A DNA stretch of 55,738 nt from Thecamonas trahens ATCC 50062 (Eukaryota > Apusozoa > Apusomonadida > Apusomonadidae). The stretch lies in NCBI RefSeq assembly GCF_000142905.1, contig NW_013657653.1, positions 366,587 through 422,324 on the forward strand. Reading direction: 5' to 3'. The notes under the pieces are model-generated. The model did not search any database, had not been told where the DNA came from, and worked only from the letters and a program-made list of their open reading frames with translations. Below are positions 19,759 to 30,573 of the stretch, piece after piece (positions within the stretch are counted from its first letter, which is position 1; every line of letters starts with the position of its first letter). The translations under genes and the position numbers were made by a program.

Positions 19759-22099
19759 ATGGCGGCAACCGCGGCGACGGCAGCAGGCGATGAGCACCGT
19801 AGTGAAACATCACTTTCTTCCATGTCTGGCGAGGAGATCATGGCTCTGCGCAAGTGGATTGCCTTTGTAGGCGTGGTCAACTTTGACTTGGAACTTGGTC
19901 AGTGTACGTGGGCCTTTGGCCGTGGGTGTTGCCCATTGGGCGCGGAGAGGGTGACATGGGGAGAGAGAGAGAGAGAGTGGGCGGGCGAGGAGAGTGCAGC
20001 AGCTAGGCGGGGGAGGAAGGGGCGAGGAAATCAGATGCAGGCAACGGGAGAAGGTAGTAGGGAGCGGGGCGGTTACTCATGGAGTGTGGCGCTGCATGGG
20101 AACACTTGGGTGGGGCGGTGTGGACGGTAGCGCTCGAGTTCACCCTGCCAGCAGTGGAACTGTCAGAGAACGATTCGCACAATCTTTGTTTTCTCTCGTT
20201 TCCCGACTCGAATGCGCGGATGGGCGCGACGGTGTACACGTTCCGGGCGCGACGGACGAGTAGAGATGCCAAGGGCTTTGATGTGGATGCAGCAAGCGGC
20301 GGATGCGATACAGAGAAGGAGGCGAGAGCGAGGATGAGGCGGAAGAGGGTACGGCATCGCAGTGCCGAAATGCTGCCGCTGGTGGACGAGAGCTACTGGT
20401 ATGGCTTTGTTTACTTTCGGCAGGAGAAAGACGCGAGCATCAAGCGCGGATACTTGCAAAAGTCTGTGGTGATTGTGACGTCGGCGCCGCTGGTGGCGCT
20501 GTACACGAGGATGGTGCGGATCATGGGCAAGTTGTACTTTGAGCACGGGGCGCCGGTGCTAGAGACGGCGTGCCACTCGATTGCGTCATGGCCGCCGCCG
20601 AGCGCTGGGGCCACACTTGAGCTTCCGTTTATGGGCGAGGTGCTGCTTGCGCATGTGGCGCGCGACCTTCGGCCGCCGAGCGCGGAGGCACTACTTGCGG
20701 CGCTACCCGAGGCGAGCGCGGCGCGGCTTGTTGGCGCACGGCGCGGGATGGGCGCGGCGCCCGAGGTGCTTGTCGGCTCTGTTGCCGACCTCTCGCTCTA
20801 TCATGTCTTCTTTCCGCTCCTCTCGTCACTGTGGCTTCTGTGGGAGCTTGTACTGCTAGGCGAGCCGCTGCTCGTGGAGGCGGACTCGCCGGACGTGTGC
20901 TCAAAGGCTGTGCTCAGCCTGGTCTCGCTCATTGCGCCGCTCGAGTACGCCGGCGACTTTCGGCCGTTTTTCACCATCCATGACTCGGACTTTGGTATGT
21001 TTACGGCCGAGCCCGAGGAGGCAGGCAGGCTGCCTGCGGTCATCCTCGGCGTGACAAATCCGTTCTTCCGCAAGACGCTCTCGTCATGGCCACATGTTGT
21101 GAGCGTTGAGTGCACAGTGACGACTGGAAAGGGGGCACGGGCGCGGGCCAAGGCCAAGGCCAAGGCGCGGGCCAAGGCGCGGGCTAAGGCGCGGGCCAAG
21201 GGCGGCGGGCCCGACTACCTCACGACCGGGGCCGAGGCCTCGGGCTCGGGCTCGGGCTCGCTCTCGCCGCTACCGTCACCGCGGTCGGACGGCGGGAAGC
21301 GAAGCTCGGGAGTGGTGACGGGCTACAAGAGCATCGTGCCTGCAGACAAGGCGCTGATCAAGAGGATAGTGACCGACAAGACGCCGACGGGCGAGTCTGC
21401 AGCAGAGCACACGGCAGCGCTGCGGACACACTTTGCGGACTTGACCAACGCGTTCCTCATTCCGCTGGAGCGGTACTTTGCGTCGCTTCTCCCTCTGGCG
21501 CGGACCATCACGGCATTTGACGCCCCACCCAAGTGTCGGCCGTTCTCGGTCAAGGACTTCTTCGACTCGCTCAACTCGACGTCGAGCTCCTCGTCGGGAG
21601 GCTTCACGCCGACCGGCTCGTCGTCGGGCACCGGGGCGTTTGAAGAAGCACTTGGCCCACCGCCGGTCATTGCAACGTCGAAGAAGATCCAGTGGACCGA
21701 GCTTTACGCGGCGTTTTTGCTTCGCCCAACTTTGGCGGATGGTATCGGTCGCGGCGGCGCGAGGCACGGGCACGGATCCGCGATCTCTACCTGGCTGCGC
21801 TGTACGATGCAGACATTCCGGCGTGGATCCATGCCAAGGACGAGGTGGTGGTGGTGGACCTCCTGCTCCGGCTCCGGCGTCAGCTGGCCAAGCACCCGAA
21901 CGACCCGCCGCGGATCCGGCAGCGGATTGCGGAACACATCCAAGTCATTGTCTCGTTCCTTCCCGCTGATCTCCAGACCTCACTCTCGGTCAATGCCTCC
22001 CTCGAGCCTGCGGCTGGCGAGGCTGAGCGAGGGTCGACCGACGACGACGACCACGACGGCGTCGATGACGACGACGGCGATGACGACGGTGTGTGCTAG
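19759..22099 (+). CDS. DENND6-like (FAM116) DENN-domain Rab GEF (one intron, one frame break)
   Basis: Exon 1 (19759-19903) ends in WIAFVGVVNFDLELGQ and exon 2 (20131-22099) resumes with SLEFTLPAVELSEN then NLCFLSFPDSNARMG. This matches the DENND6 N terminus without a gap and fixes the splice sites. Further family marks are SYWYGFVYFRQEKD, KRGYLQKS, the WP linker before PFMGEVLL, and WTELYAAFLLRPNFGGWYRSRR near the end. The last needs one extra base in CCC 21725-21727. With that, 2114+1 bases gives 704 residues. DENND6 proteins activate Rab14/Rab35-type GTPases in endosomal recycling. An Ala/Lys/Arg repeat (ARAKAKAKARAK) around 21135-21200 is a local expansion. The acidic DDDDHD tail ends the protein. 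Confidence 0.88.
19904..20130 (+). other. Intron of DENND6-like gene, 227 bp
   Basis: GTACGT donor, GGTAG acceptor, phase 1. Boundaries chosen because the joined peptide FDLELGQSLEF aligns with DENND6 proteins. Contains an (GA)n stretch at 19961-19976. Confidence 0.8.
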
Positions 22100-22275
22100 A
22101 GCTGAGGTATGGCAATGTTGAAAATCTACTGGCCGTCAGCATACTGCGAGGTACAGATAAAAAGGGATAGGTGGTCCTCGACCGCCGGACAGCCCGTGCT
22201 TCGAGGCTCGCCGGCGCGATGGCGGGTGGACCAGGGCAGGGACAGGAGTTGCCACTTGACTGACCGACTGCGAGA

Positions 22276-23772
22276 ATGTCGTCGTCGTCATACTCGGGGA
22301 GTGGCAGCAGTGAGGGCTCGGATGATGGCCGTGGGGTGTTCTGGGAGTGGTATGTGCTTATGTGCTTGTGTGTGTGTGTGTGTTTGGTTGGGTGTGGGTC
22401 AGAGGGGGGGTGGGAGAGGAGGAGGTGACTGACAGGCAGACGGGTTGGACGGTTTGCGGAACAATGGGGGATGGGGATGGGGGATGGGGTCGTGGATGGG
22501 GATGGGGATGGGGATGGGATCGGGACTGGTCGTGACTGTGGCTGTGGACGTGGATGTATGCGTTGGCGTGATCTGGGCTGGTGGCGGGGGTGCGGGGCTG
22601 GACGGCGGCATGTTGAGAGAGCATAGGCTCGGCGACAACGGCCAGTTCCAGGCGTACGTGGACAAGACATCGAGAAAGATCGAAAAGGCGTATGCCAAGT
22701 TTGTCAAGAGCGGGGCTAAGGGCGCAGGCAAGAACGGAGGCAAGGGTAAGGGTAAGGGCAAGGTGGACAAGACGGCACAGGTGGCTGTGACGACGCCGGT
22801 CGGCAAGTACACCATCGACTTTAACGATATGACCCAGACCGGGACAAAGTCAAAGGGCACACGCCCAGTTCGTAGATCGACACCGGAGGGCCGGGCTCGG
22901 GCCCGTCGGGCGCCGCCTGTGGCTGTTCGCGGGCGTAGGCGCGGGCGCGGGAGGCCAATGCTCCCGATCCAGCCTCGCATTGATCCACACTTTTACAACG
23001 GCCCAAGAAGGGCGTGTGGCAGTGGGAGGATCCTGTCGGGTCGGGCAAGTACACCTCGTTCAAGTCTAAAGTTTCGAGCACGATCGAGTCGGCGTACCAG
23101 GCGTTTCTTCGCGCCGGGTCCGGGTCCGGCTCGAGCTCGAGCTCGAGCTCGAGCTCGTCAGGCAGCGGCAAGGCTGCATTCACCATCAAGGGCACCAAGT
23201 ACGGCCTCGACTTTAAGCACATGGTCCAGTACCGGGTTGGCGATAAGGGTAAGCAGAGGTCGATTCGGCGGCTGCGGTCCGGAGCCAAGATCCCACCGCC
23301 GCCACCCAGCCCGCCGCCCTTTAGCAGCGGCGGCAGCTCGTTGGGCTCGATCGGCGGCGTCCGGGTGCGTGGCTCGGCGGTACCCGACCCGCCCAAGTTC
23401 TACACCGGGCCACGGGCGTCGTACTGGGGCTGGGAGGACCCGGTCGGCTCGGCAAAGTACACGCCGTTCACGGTCAAGCAAAACGCGCTCATTGAGGGCG
23501 GATACCAAAAGTGGGTCGCGGCCGAGGCAGCCAAGAAGAACGCCAAGAAGAAGCCAAAGAAGGTCAAGGTCATCATCAAGGCTGGTGGCAAGCGGTACGG
23601 CATCTCGTTCAAGGAGATGGTCCAGAGCCAAGTCTCGGATCCGACCAAGAAGCGTGCAGTCCGGCGGCTCCGCGGCGCGCATCCGGACCTGCGGTCGGCA
23701 TCCGACTCGTCGGCCAGCTCGTCGCGGTCGTACTCGTCGTCGGACGCCGGCACGCCATACTCGTGCACCTGA
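22276..23772 (+). CDS. Triple WWE-domain protein (one intron, one frame break)
   Basis: Exon 1 (22276-22349) encodes MSSSSYSGSGSS... ending FWEW, and exon 2 from 22627 continues LGDNGQFQAYVDKTSRKIEKAY; together they restore the first WWE domain. A single base missing in CCC 23002-23004 interrupts the second (FYNGPKKG then VWQWEDPVGSGKYTSF ... KYGLDFKHMVQ). The third is intact (YWGWEDPVGSAKYTPF ... RYGISFKEMVQ ... KRAVRRLR). Corrected length 1220+1 bases, 406 residues. WWE domains bind ADP-ribose units (iso-ADP-ribose in RNF146) and usually sit next to PARP or ubiquitin-ligase domains; here no other domain is seen. Linkers are Ser/Gly, Lys/Gly and Arg-rich. Probably a poly-ADP-ribose reader or adaptor (inference). 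Confidence 0.85.
22350..22626 (+). other. Intron of WWE gene, 277 bp, with G-rich repeat
   Basis: GTATGT donor, CATAG acceptor, phase 2. Holds a (TG)n stretch near 22368-22384 and a GGGATG/GGGGATGG array at about 22464-22525 on the sense strand. Confidence 0.8.
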
Positions 23773-23799
23773 GGAGAATTGAACATCGGGGCAGCGTAT

Positions 23800-24977
23800 T
23801 CATTGGTCTGCAGCAGGGGGGGCGGCAGCGTCGGCGGCCTCGTCGGCAGCTTTGTCGGTGGCGGCGGCCGGAGCGGCGGCGGAGCGGGCCTGAAGGGCAC
23901 GGCAGAGGTTCTCGAGCGTGGAAACCTTGCGCTTGTACTCCTCGATGTCCTTGGAGAGCTCAAGGGCCTTGATGGTGGCCTTGAGCTCAGCCTCCTTGAT
24001 CTTCTGGTTCTCACGGGTGGCCTTGTTGAGCGCCTTGACGTTGGCCTTGTGCTCGGTCTGGTACTGCTTGAGCAGGTTGTTCGACTGGGTGACGACGGTG
24101 GAAAGCTCGTTGAAGCGCGACTCGTACAGCTCGAGCTGCTTGGCCTGCTGAGCCTCGACCTTTTCAAGGACGACGTACTTTTGCATGACCTCCATGAAGC
24201 GGGCCTGGGCCATCTTGGCCTCCTCCTGGGCCTGTGCGACCTTGACGTTTGCGAGCTCGAGCTCGATGGCGGCGGCCTTGGCCTCGTTGGCGTACTGCTC
24301 CTCGCGGACCTCGTACTTGTGCATAAAGGCAAGGAGCTTGCGCTTGACAAACTGCGACTCCTTGAAGCGGGCCTCGGTCGACGCAGCCTCGTCTTCGATC
24401 TTCTTGGTGATGTCCTCGAAGATCTCGTTGTACTTGGACTTCATCTCGGCCGAGGCAGCATCGGAGGCCTCGGCGCGGGCCCGCTCCTCGGCGACGCGGT
24501 CCTGCAGCCGCTTGCTCAGCTCCTCTAGCGTGCTCTGGACCTTCTTGGTCGCCGTCAGCTCCTGCAGCGTCGCCAGACGGGCCCGCTTCTCCACCGACAA
24601 CTCAGCCTGAGCCTGCTCCAGCTCGAGCTCAAGCTTGCGCACCGACGCGGCCTCGTTTCCGAGTGCAGTCTTGTACGCCTCGGCAAGCTCAGCATCGCTT
24701 GCGGACTTACCCGCAGAGCTCTTGGCCTCCTTGTGGACGCGCTTGACGTATTGCCCTGGAGCGCAGGGGAGAGCGTGAGTGTGAGAAAGAGCGCGAAAAA
24801 CTACCGTATGAACGGTTCCCGCCAAAATAGGTATGTGGCGACGAGGGAGGGTATGTGGGAGGTGTAATGCGGCGACGTACGGACAGCAGCGTTCAGCTTC
24901 TTCTCGGCTGCAGCTTGCTGCTCAAGTTGCGCAAGCTTGTTGGCCACCAAGTTGGCCGTTGTGTTCTCGGACGACAT
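23800..24977 (-). CDS. Taxilin family protein
   Basis: Exon 1 (24977-24881) encodes MSSENTTANLVANKLAQLEQ and exon 2 (24755-23800) resumes in phase to give VRQYVKRVHKEAK; 1053 bases, 350 residues. The whole protein is one long coiled coil with taxilin marks: KLELELEQAQAELS, LSKRLQDRVAEERARAEASD, KYNEIFEDITKKIEDE, KYVVLEKVEAQQAKQLELYE, and a terminal LENLCRALQ. Taxilins bind free syntaxins and also nascent-chain complexes, and act in the cytoplasm in vesicle traffic. The Ala/Asp-rich tail is low complexity. Stop codon lies 27 bp from the stop of the WWE gene. Confidence 0.9.
24756..24880 (-). other. Intron of taxilin gene, 125 bp
   Basis: Minus-strand GTACGT donor and CTCCAG acceptor, phase 1. 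Confidence 0.85.
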
Positions 24978-25320
24978 GCGGCGGGGAGGTGGGAAGAGGG
25001 GTGGGCGGGGGCGGTGGTGCAGAGGGGGCGAGGGGAGGGGGGGGGGGGGTGAGAGGCAGGCAGGGGAGAGGGAAAGGGTGATGTGTGTGTTGGTGGTGGG
25101 CCAAGGGAATGGAGGTGGGATGGAGTGGGTGAGTGGGTGGGTAGTGGTGGAGATCCATCGATCCGACCTGATCTGTGTCGTGGTGGTAGTGGTGGTGGTG
25201 GTGGTGGTGGTGGTGGTGGTCATCGGTCGTTAGGCGATGAGGGGCGTGGCGGTGGGAAGAGGGAGGGGACTGCGGGTGAGGGGAAGGGGAGGAGAGGACA
25301 TTGCTCTCGAGGTGGTAGGC
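24978..25320. other. Divergent promoter region with G runs and (TGG)n
   Basis: G run at about 25036-25049 (poly(C) on the taxilin strand, some 65 bp upstream of its ATG) and (TGG/GTG)n at 25180-25220. No gene seen. Confidence 0.7.
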
Positions 25321-28300
25321 ATGTCGGTACTCAGCGTAGAAGAGTTTGGCTTGCTCCAGACAGAGCTCATTAACGCTAAACAGGCTGCGCACGAGGCCGA
25401 GGAGGGTCGGAGTCATGCCGAGGCTCAGCTGGCTGCGCTCCGCAAGGAGGTCAAGACGATGACCAAGGACCTTGGCAAGGCGCAGAGTACGTGAGTTGGG
25501 ACAGGAGGAGCGAGGACGGAGAAGGAAATCTGTGCCGAGGGGGTATGTATCACATGACTTATGATTGGTGTGAGAGTGTGTAGAGGTCATCGCCAAGTCT
25601 AAGGACAAGAAGAAAGTCAAGGCGCTGGTGGAGGAGGTGGAGGAGATGAAGGCTGAGATGCGACAGGCAGAGGCAGAGTACGAGACACGGCATCAGGCCA
25701 TGGCAGAATCGATGCGGAGTGTGTTTATGGAAACGATGCGCTGAAGAAGCAGCTGGCCAGTGCTGGTGTGGAGGCTGTGGATGGACAGAGCCATGCCGAT
25801 CACAATGCCGAACTAGAGAGGCTGCGATCGGCGCTAGCGGCAGCAGATGAGGCGGCAGCAGCGGCTGCCAGGCGAGTGGAGGAACTCAACGAGGGCAATG
25901 TTGCCACGCAAGAGATCCTCGCCGCCAAGATGGAGCAGCTGATGGAGTACGAGCAGCGAGTGCAGGACCTCGAGACACAGCTTGCCGCATCACCCGCACC
26001 TGCAGCAGCGCCAGCAGCCAAGGCCGATGACGATGACGATGGTGAGCTGATGCTCGTAGGCTTGGATGGAAACGCTCGAGCGGACGATGAATCGATGGCG
26101 AGGCTTCAGGTTGAGGTCAAGCAGGCGAAGGCCGAAAGCACTGATCTAGCGGCGTCGCTGGAAAAGGCACAGGCTGAGATGGGGCAGCTACTGGCTGAGA
26201 TGGAGCAGGTGAAGGCTGAGAACGCCGATCTGATGGCGTCGCTGGAAAAGGCACAGGCTGAGGTGGAGCAGGCAAATAGCGATGTTGGCGACGGCGTCGC
26301 AAAGCTGCAGGCCGAGCTGGACGCGGCAAGAGTTGAGGTTGAAGGTGTATCGGCCAATCTGCAGGCCGAGCTCGAGCAAGCTAAGGCTGAGAATGCCGAT
26401 CTGAAGGCTGAGAATGCCGATCTGATGGCTTCGCTGGAAAAGGCCCAGGCTGAGGTGGAGCAGGCAAAGTGCGATGCTGGCGACGGCGTCGCAAAGCTGC
26501 AGGCCGAGCTGGACGCAGCGAGAGTTGAGGTTGAAAATGCATCGGCATCGCTTGTCAACATGCAGGCCGAGATGGAACAGGCGAAGGCCGAGAACGCTGA
26601 TCTGATGGCGTCGCTGGAAAAGGCCCAGGCTGAGGTGGAGCAGGCAAAGTGCGATGCTGGCGACCGCGTCACAAGGCTGCAGGCCGAGCTGGAGGCCGCG
26701 AGAATTGAGGTCGAAGATGTAACGGCCAATCTGCAGGCCGAGCTCGAGCAAGCCAAGGCTGAGAATACCGATTTGATGGCGTCGCTGGAAAAGTCAAATG
26801 TCACAGTGGAAGAGACCAAGGCCAAGGCTAACGAGATGGAGAATGCGGTGGCTGATGCTACCGCTAGCACAGCTGCACTGGAGACGAGCAAGGTGGAGCT
26901 TGAAGGTCAATTCGCAGCGCTGCGCACCGAGTGCGAGGCGACAGCGGCTGCACTTCGGGATGCGGAAGAGGCACGCGACGTCCTCGCAGAGCGTGTGGGT
27001 GAGCTGGAGAAGCAGCGCGACGCGTCCGATACTGACAAGTCGCACGCGCTTAGCGCAGTCGAGGCGCAGCGAGAGGAGTTCCGTGCTGCGCTCAGTGCTG
27101 TTACAAAGGACCGTGATCGTCTGCAGGCTTCTATTGCCGAGCTGGATACTAAGGTGACTGCGTCTGAAGCAGCAGTTGTTGACATGACCAAGCAAGTCGA
27201 GTTGCTGACCGGCGAGATGGAGGCCGCCAAGTCTTCTGCCGCCAACACCGAGGCCGAGCTCAAGGCACAGCTCGAGACTGAGAAGGAGGCAACTGCCGTC
27301 GCGGTTAACAAGGCCGAGAACATGCAGTCGCAGCTGGAGACCGCCCAGACTGCCGCGGCCGACACCGAGGCCGAGATCGAGGCCCTCAAGACACAGCTCG
27401 AGACTGAGAAGGAGGCAACTGCCGTCGCGGTTAACAAGGCCGAGAACATGCAGTCGCAGCTGGAGACCGCCCAGACTGCCGCGGCCGACACCGAGGCCGA
27501 GATCGAGGCCCTCAAGACACAGCTCGAGACTGAGAAGGAGGCAACTGCCGTCGCGGTTAACAAGGCCGAGAACATGCAGTCGCAGCTGGAGACCGCCCAG
27601 ACTGCCGCGGCCGGCACCGAGGCCGAGATCGAGGCCCTCAGACACAGCTCGAGACTGAGACAGGCGCAGCGTGTCAACTAAAGCAGCGCGACGCGTCCGA
27701 TACTGACAAGTCGCACGCGCTTAGCGCAGTCGAGGCGCAGCGAGAGGAGTTCCGTGCTGCGCTCAGTGCTGTTACAAAGGACCGTGATCGTCTGCAGGCT
27801 TCTATTGCCGAGCTGGATACTAAGGTGACTGCGTCTGAAGCAGCAGTTGTTGACATGACCAAGCAAGTCGAGTTGCTGACCGGCGAGATGGAGGCCGCCA
27901 AGTCTTCTGCCGCCAACACCGAGGCCGAGCTCAAGGCACAGCTCGAGACTGAGAAGGAGGCAACTGCCGTCGCGGTTAACAAGGCCGAGAACATGCAGTC
28001 GCAGCTGGAGACCGCCCAGACTGCCGCGGCCGACACCGAGGCCGAGATCGAGGCCCTCAAGACACAGCTCGAGACTGAGAAGGAGGCAACTGCCGTCGCG
28101 GTTAACAAGGCCGAGAACATGCAGTCGCAGCTGGAGACCGCCCAGACTGCCGCGGCCGACACCGAGGCCGAGATCGAGGCCCTCAAGACACAGCTCGAGA
28201 CTGAGAAGGAGGCAACTGCCGTCGCGGTTAACAAGGCCGAGAACATGCAGTCGCAGCTGGAGACCGCCCAGACTGCCGCGGCCGGCACCGAGGCCGAGAT

Positions 28301-30452
28301 CGAGGCCCTCAAGACACAGCTCGAGACTGAGAAGGAGGCAACTGCCACAGCGGCGGCCAAGATAGAGGCCCTTCAGTCGCAGCTGGAGACCGCCCAGAGT
28401 GCCGCGGCCGACACCGAGGCCGAGATCGAGGCCCTCAAGACACAGCTCGAGACTGAGAAGGAGGCAACTGCCACAACGACAGCCAAGATCGAGTCCCTTC
28501 AGTCGCAGCTGGAGACCGCCCAGAGTGCCGCGGCCGACACCGAGGCCGAGATCGAGGCCCTCAAGACACAGCTCGAGACTGAGAAGGAGGCAACTGCCGT
28601 CGCGGTTAACAAGGCCGAGAACATGCAGTCGCAGCTGGAGACCGCCCAGACTGCCGCGGCCGACACCGAGGCCGAGATCGAGGCCCTCAAGACACAGCTC
28701 GAGACTGAGAAGGAGGCAACTGCCGTCGCGGTTAACAAGGCCGAGAACATGCAGTCGCAGCTGGAGACCGCCCAGACTGCCGCGGCCGACACCGAGGCCG
28801 AGATCGAGGCCCTCAAGACACAGCTCGAGACTGAGAAGGAGGCAACTGCCACAACGACAGCCAAGATCGAGTCCCTCCAGTCACAACTGGAGACCGCCCA
28901 GACTGCCGCGGCCGACACCTCCGGCGAGGCCCAGGATCTCCGTTCCCAGTTGGAAGCCGCCAAGTCAACTGCCGCCAGTACCGTTGCCGAGCTGCAGTCA
29001 AAGCTCGAGGAAGCCGAGGTCAAGATCGCCGGCACGTCGACCGCGTTCGAGTCTCTGTCGCATACCAAGGCCAGCCTCGCTGACGAGCTGGCGGCGACGC
29101 GCAAGAACCTCGACGCCCTCACTGCTGTCAACGAAACGATGGCAAGCAAGGTGGAGACGCTCACTTTAGAGCTGGACTCCAAGACAAGTGCTCTTGCCGC
29201 ATCTTCAGCCTCGCACGACGCCACCGCAACCGAGCTCGCCGCACTCCGCAAAGAGCACGCTGGCCTCGAAAGCCGCCTTGAAGAGGTCATCTCCTCGCGG
29301 CAACGTATTGAGGACGCCCTTGCGGCCACTACCACGGATGCGGGTCAGGCGCAGTCCTTGCTCAAGGGCCAACTCGATGACGTTCTTGCGGAGCGCGACG
29401 AGCTTCGCGCTCAGGTTGTGGCTGCACAGGCCGAGTGCGAGAGGCTGCAGGGCGAGCTCAATGCTGCTGTGACGGCTGGCGATGCTGCCACTTGCTCACT
29501 CGCCACTGCCACCTCTGAGCTGGCCAACGTGTCCACTCGCGCTGACCGGCTTACTGTTGAGCTTGCTGATGCCAATGCCCAGCTTGCCGAGGCAACAGCG
29601 CACGCCGACAGTCTAACTGCTTCTCTGGAGACTGTTTCAGCAGCCTGTGACGAGCTGGCTGCCGCCCACGATGCGCTGCAATCCTCGTCGACCAAGACTG
29701 CCGAGTTGCTCGCAGCTGCACAGACCGAGCTCGACACGCTTCGCTCTCTCGCACCCGCACTCGAGGCCGCCTCTGCTCGCTGCGACGAGCTGGAGGCCGC
29801 GAACAACAGGCTTGCTGCCGACCTTGACAGCGCCAGGGCCGATCTTCATACATCAACGTCTCTGTCCGAGACGATGTCGGCCGAGCTGGAGGAGGCCAAG
29901 GCACAGCTGGCGACTGCGTCCGAGGCAGCCGAGCTGGTCGACGCGCTCAAGCGCGAGGTGGCTGACACCAAGGCTAAGGCCAAGATCGATGCTCGCAAGT
30001 CGCAAAACCTCATCAAGGATCTTCAAAGCCAGCTGAAGAGTGCAAATCCGGCGGCGGCATCGGCAGCGTCGGCTGTCGGAATCTCGGTCGAGGCACTGCA
30101 GGAGGAGAACACCAAGCTCCTCGACCGCATCGCCGCGCTCCAGACTGCCGGCTGGAAGCTCGAGGAGCAGCTCGACGATGCCAAGCGAGCACTTGCGGCG
30201 GCTCGACAAGCGCAGCCGGCCCCTGCCGCGGCCTCGTCTGGCTCCAAGATGAAGTCGCTGCTCAACCGAGTCAAGGCTGTCGCGTCGACGCCATCGCCCG
30301 ACGTCGAGGCGCTCAACTCGGCGCTATCGCAAGCCCACGAGCGCAACGCCATCCTTGAGGAGCAGATCGCGGCCATGGCTCACAAGCTCGAGCGGGTCCG
30401 CAAGCGAGAGGAGCGTCGCAAGAAGCTCCATCAGGCATACGCCGAGCCGTAG
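25321..30452 (+). CDS. Giant repetitive coiled-coil protein (one intron, two frame breaks)
   Basis: Exon 1 (25321-25486) starts MSVLSVEEFGLLQTELINAK. Exon 2 begins at 25584. Two single-base gaps break the frame: TTT 25724-25726 (restores VFYGNDALKKQLASAG) and a lost A at 27640 (CTCAGACA versus CTCAAGACA in all sister repeats). After both, 5035+2 bases gives 1678 residues, almost all heptad coiled coil. An early block repeats AKAENADLMASLEKAQAEVEQ (26110-26800); the middle holds 42-residue units; the last ~500 residues are less repetitive, with a basic end (RVRKREERRKKLHQ). No motor, GRIP or membrane segment is seen. Likely a structural, Golgi or cytoskeletal tether, or myosin-tail-like protein; function unknown. 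Confidence 0.85.
25487..25583 (+). other. Intron of coiled-coil gene, 97 bp
   Basis: GTACGT donor, GTGTAG acceptor, phase 1, joins GKAQ to KVIAKSKDKK. Confidence 0.85.
27265..28940 (+). repeat. 126-bp near-identical coding repeats, in two blocks
   Basis: Unit of 42 residues (KTQLETEKEATAVAVN...DTEAEIEAL), exactly six heptads. Three to four copies at 27265-27655 and eight at about 27933-28940, many identical at the DNA level. Two sub-versions exist (AVAVNKAENMQ and ATTTAKIESLQ). The block from 27011 recurs at 27682, offset 671 bp (672 once the missing A is counted), so an in-frame segmental duplication. Confidence 0.9.
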
Positions 30453-30573
30453 CATGTCGGTACAGAGGTAAATGAAGATCAGCTACCAAGTATCCGCAGT
30501 TGTTGACTGCGGGCCGCGGGACGGAGTGAGGGCGAGCGGGAGCGTAGCTCATTTGTCTCGAACACTCGTCAAC

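Noticed and set aside
25800-29335. Long minus-strand open frames opposite the coiled-coil gene (Ser/Ala/Val-rich)
   Set aside because: They mirror the 126-bp repeats of the real gene, have no conserved motifs, and their periodicity is explained by the sense repeats.
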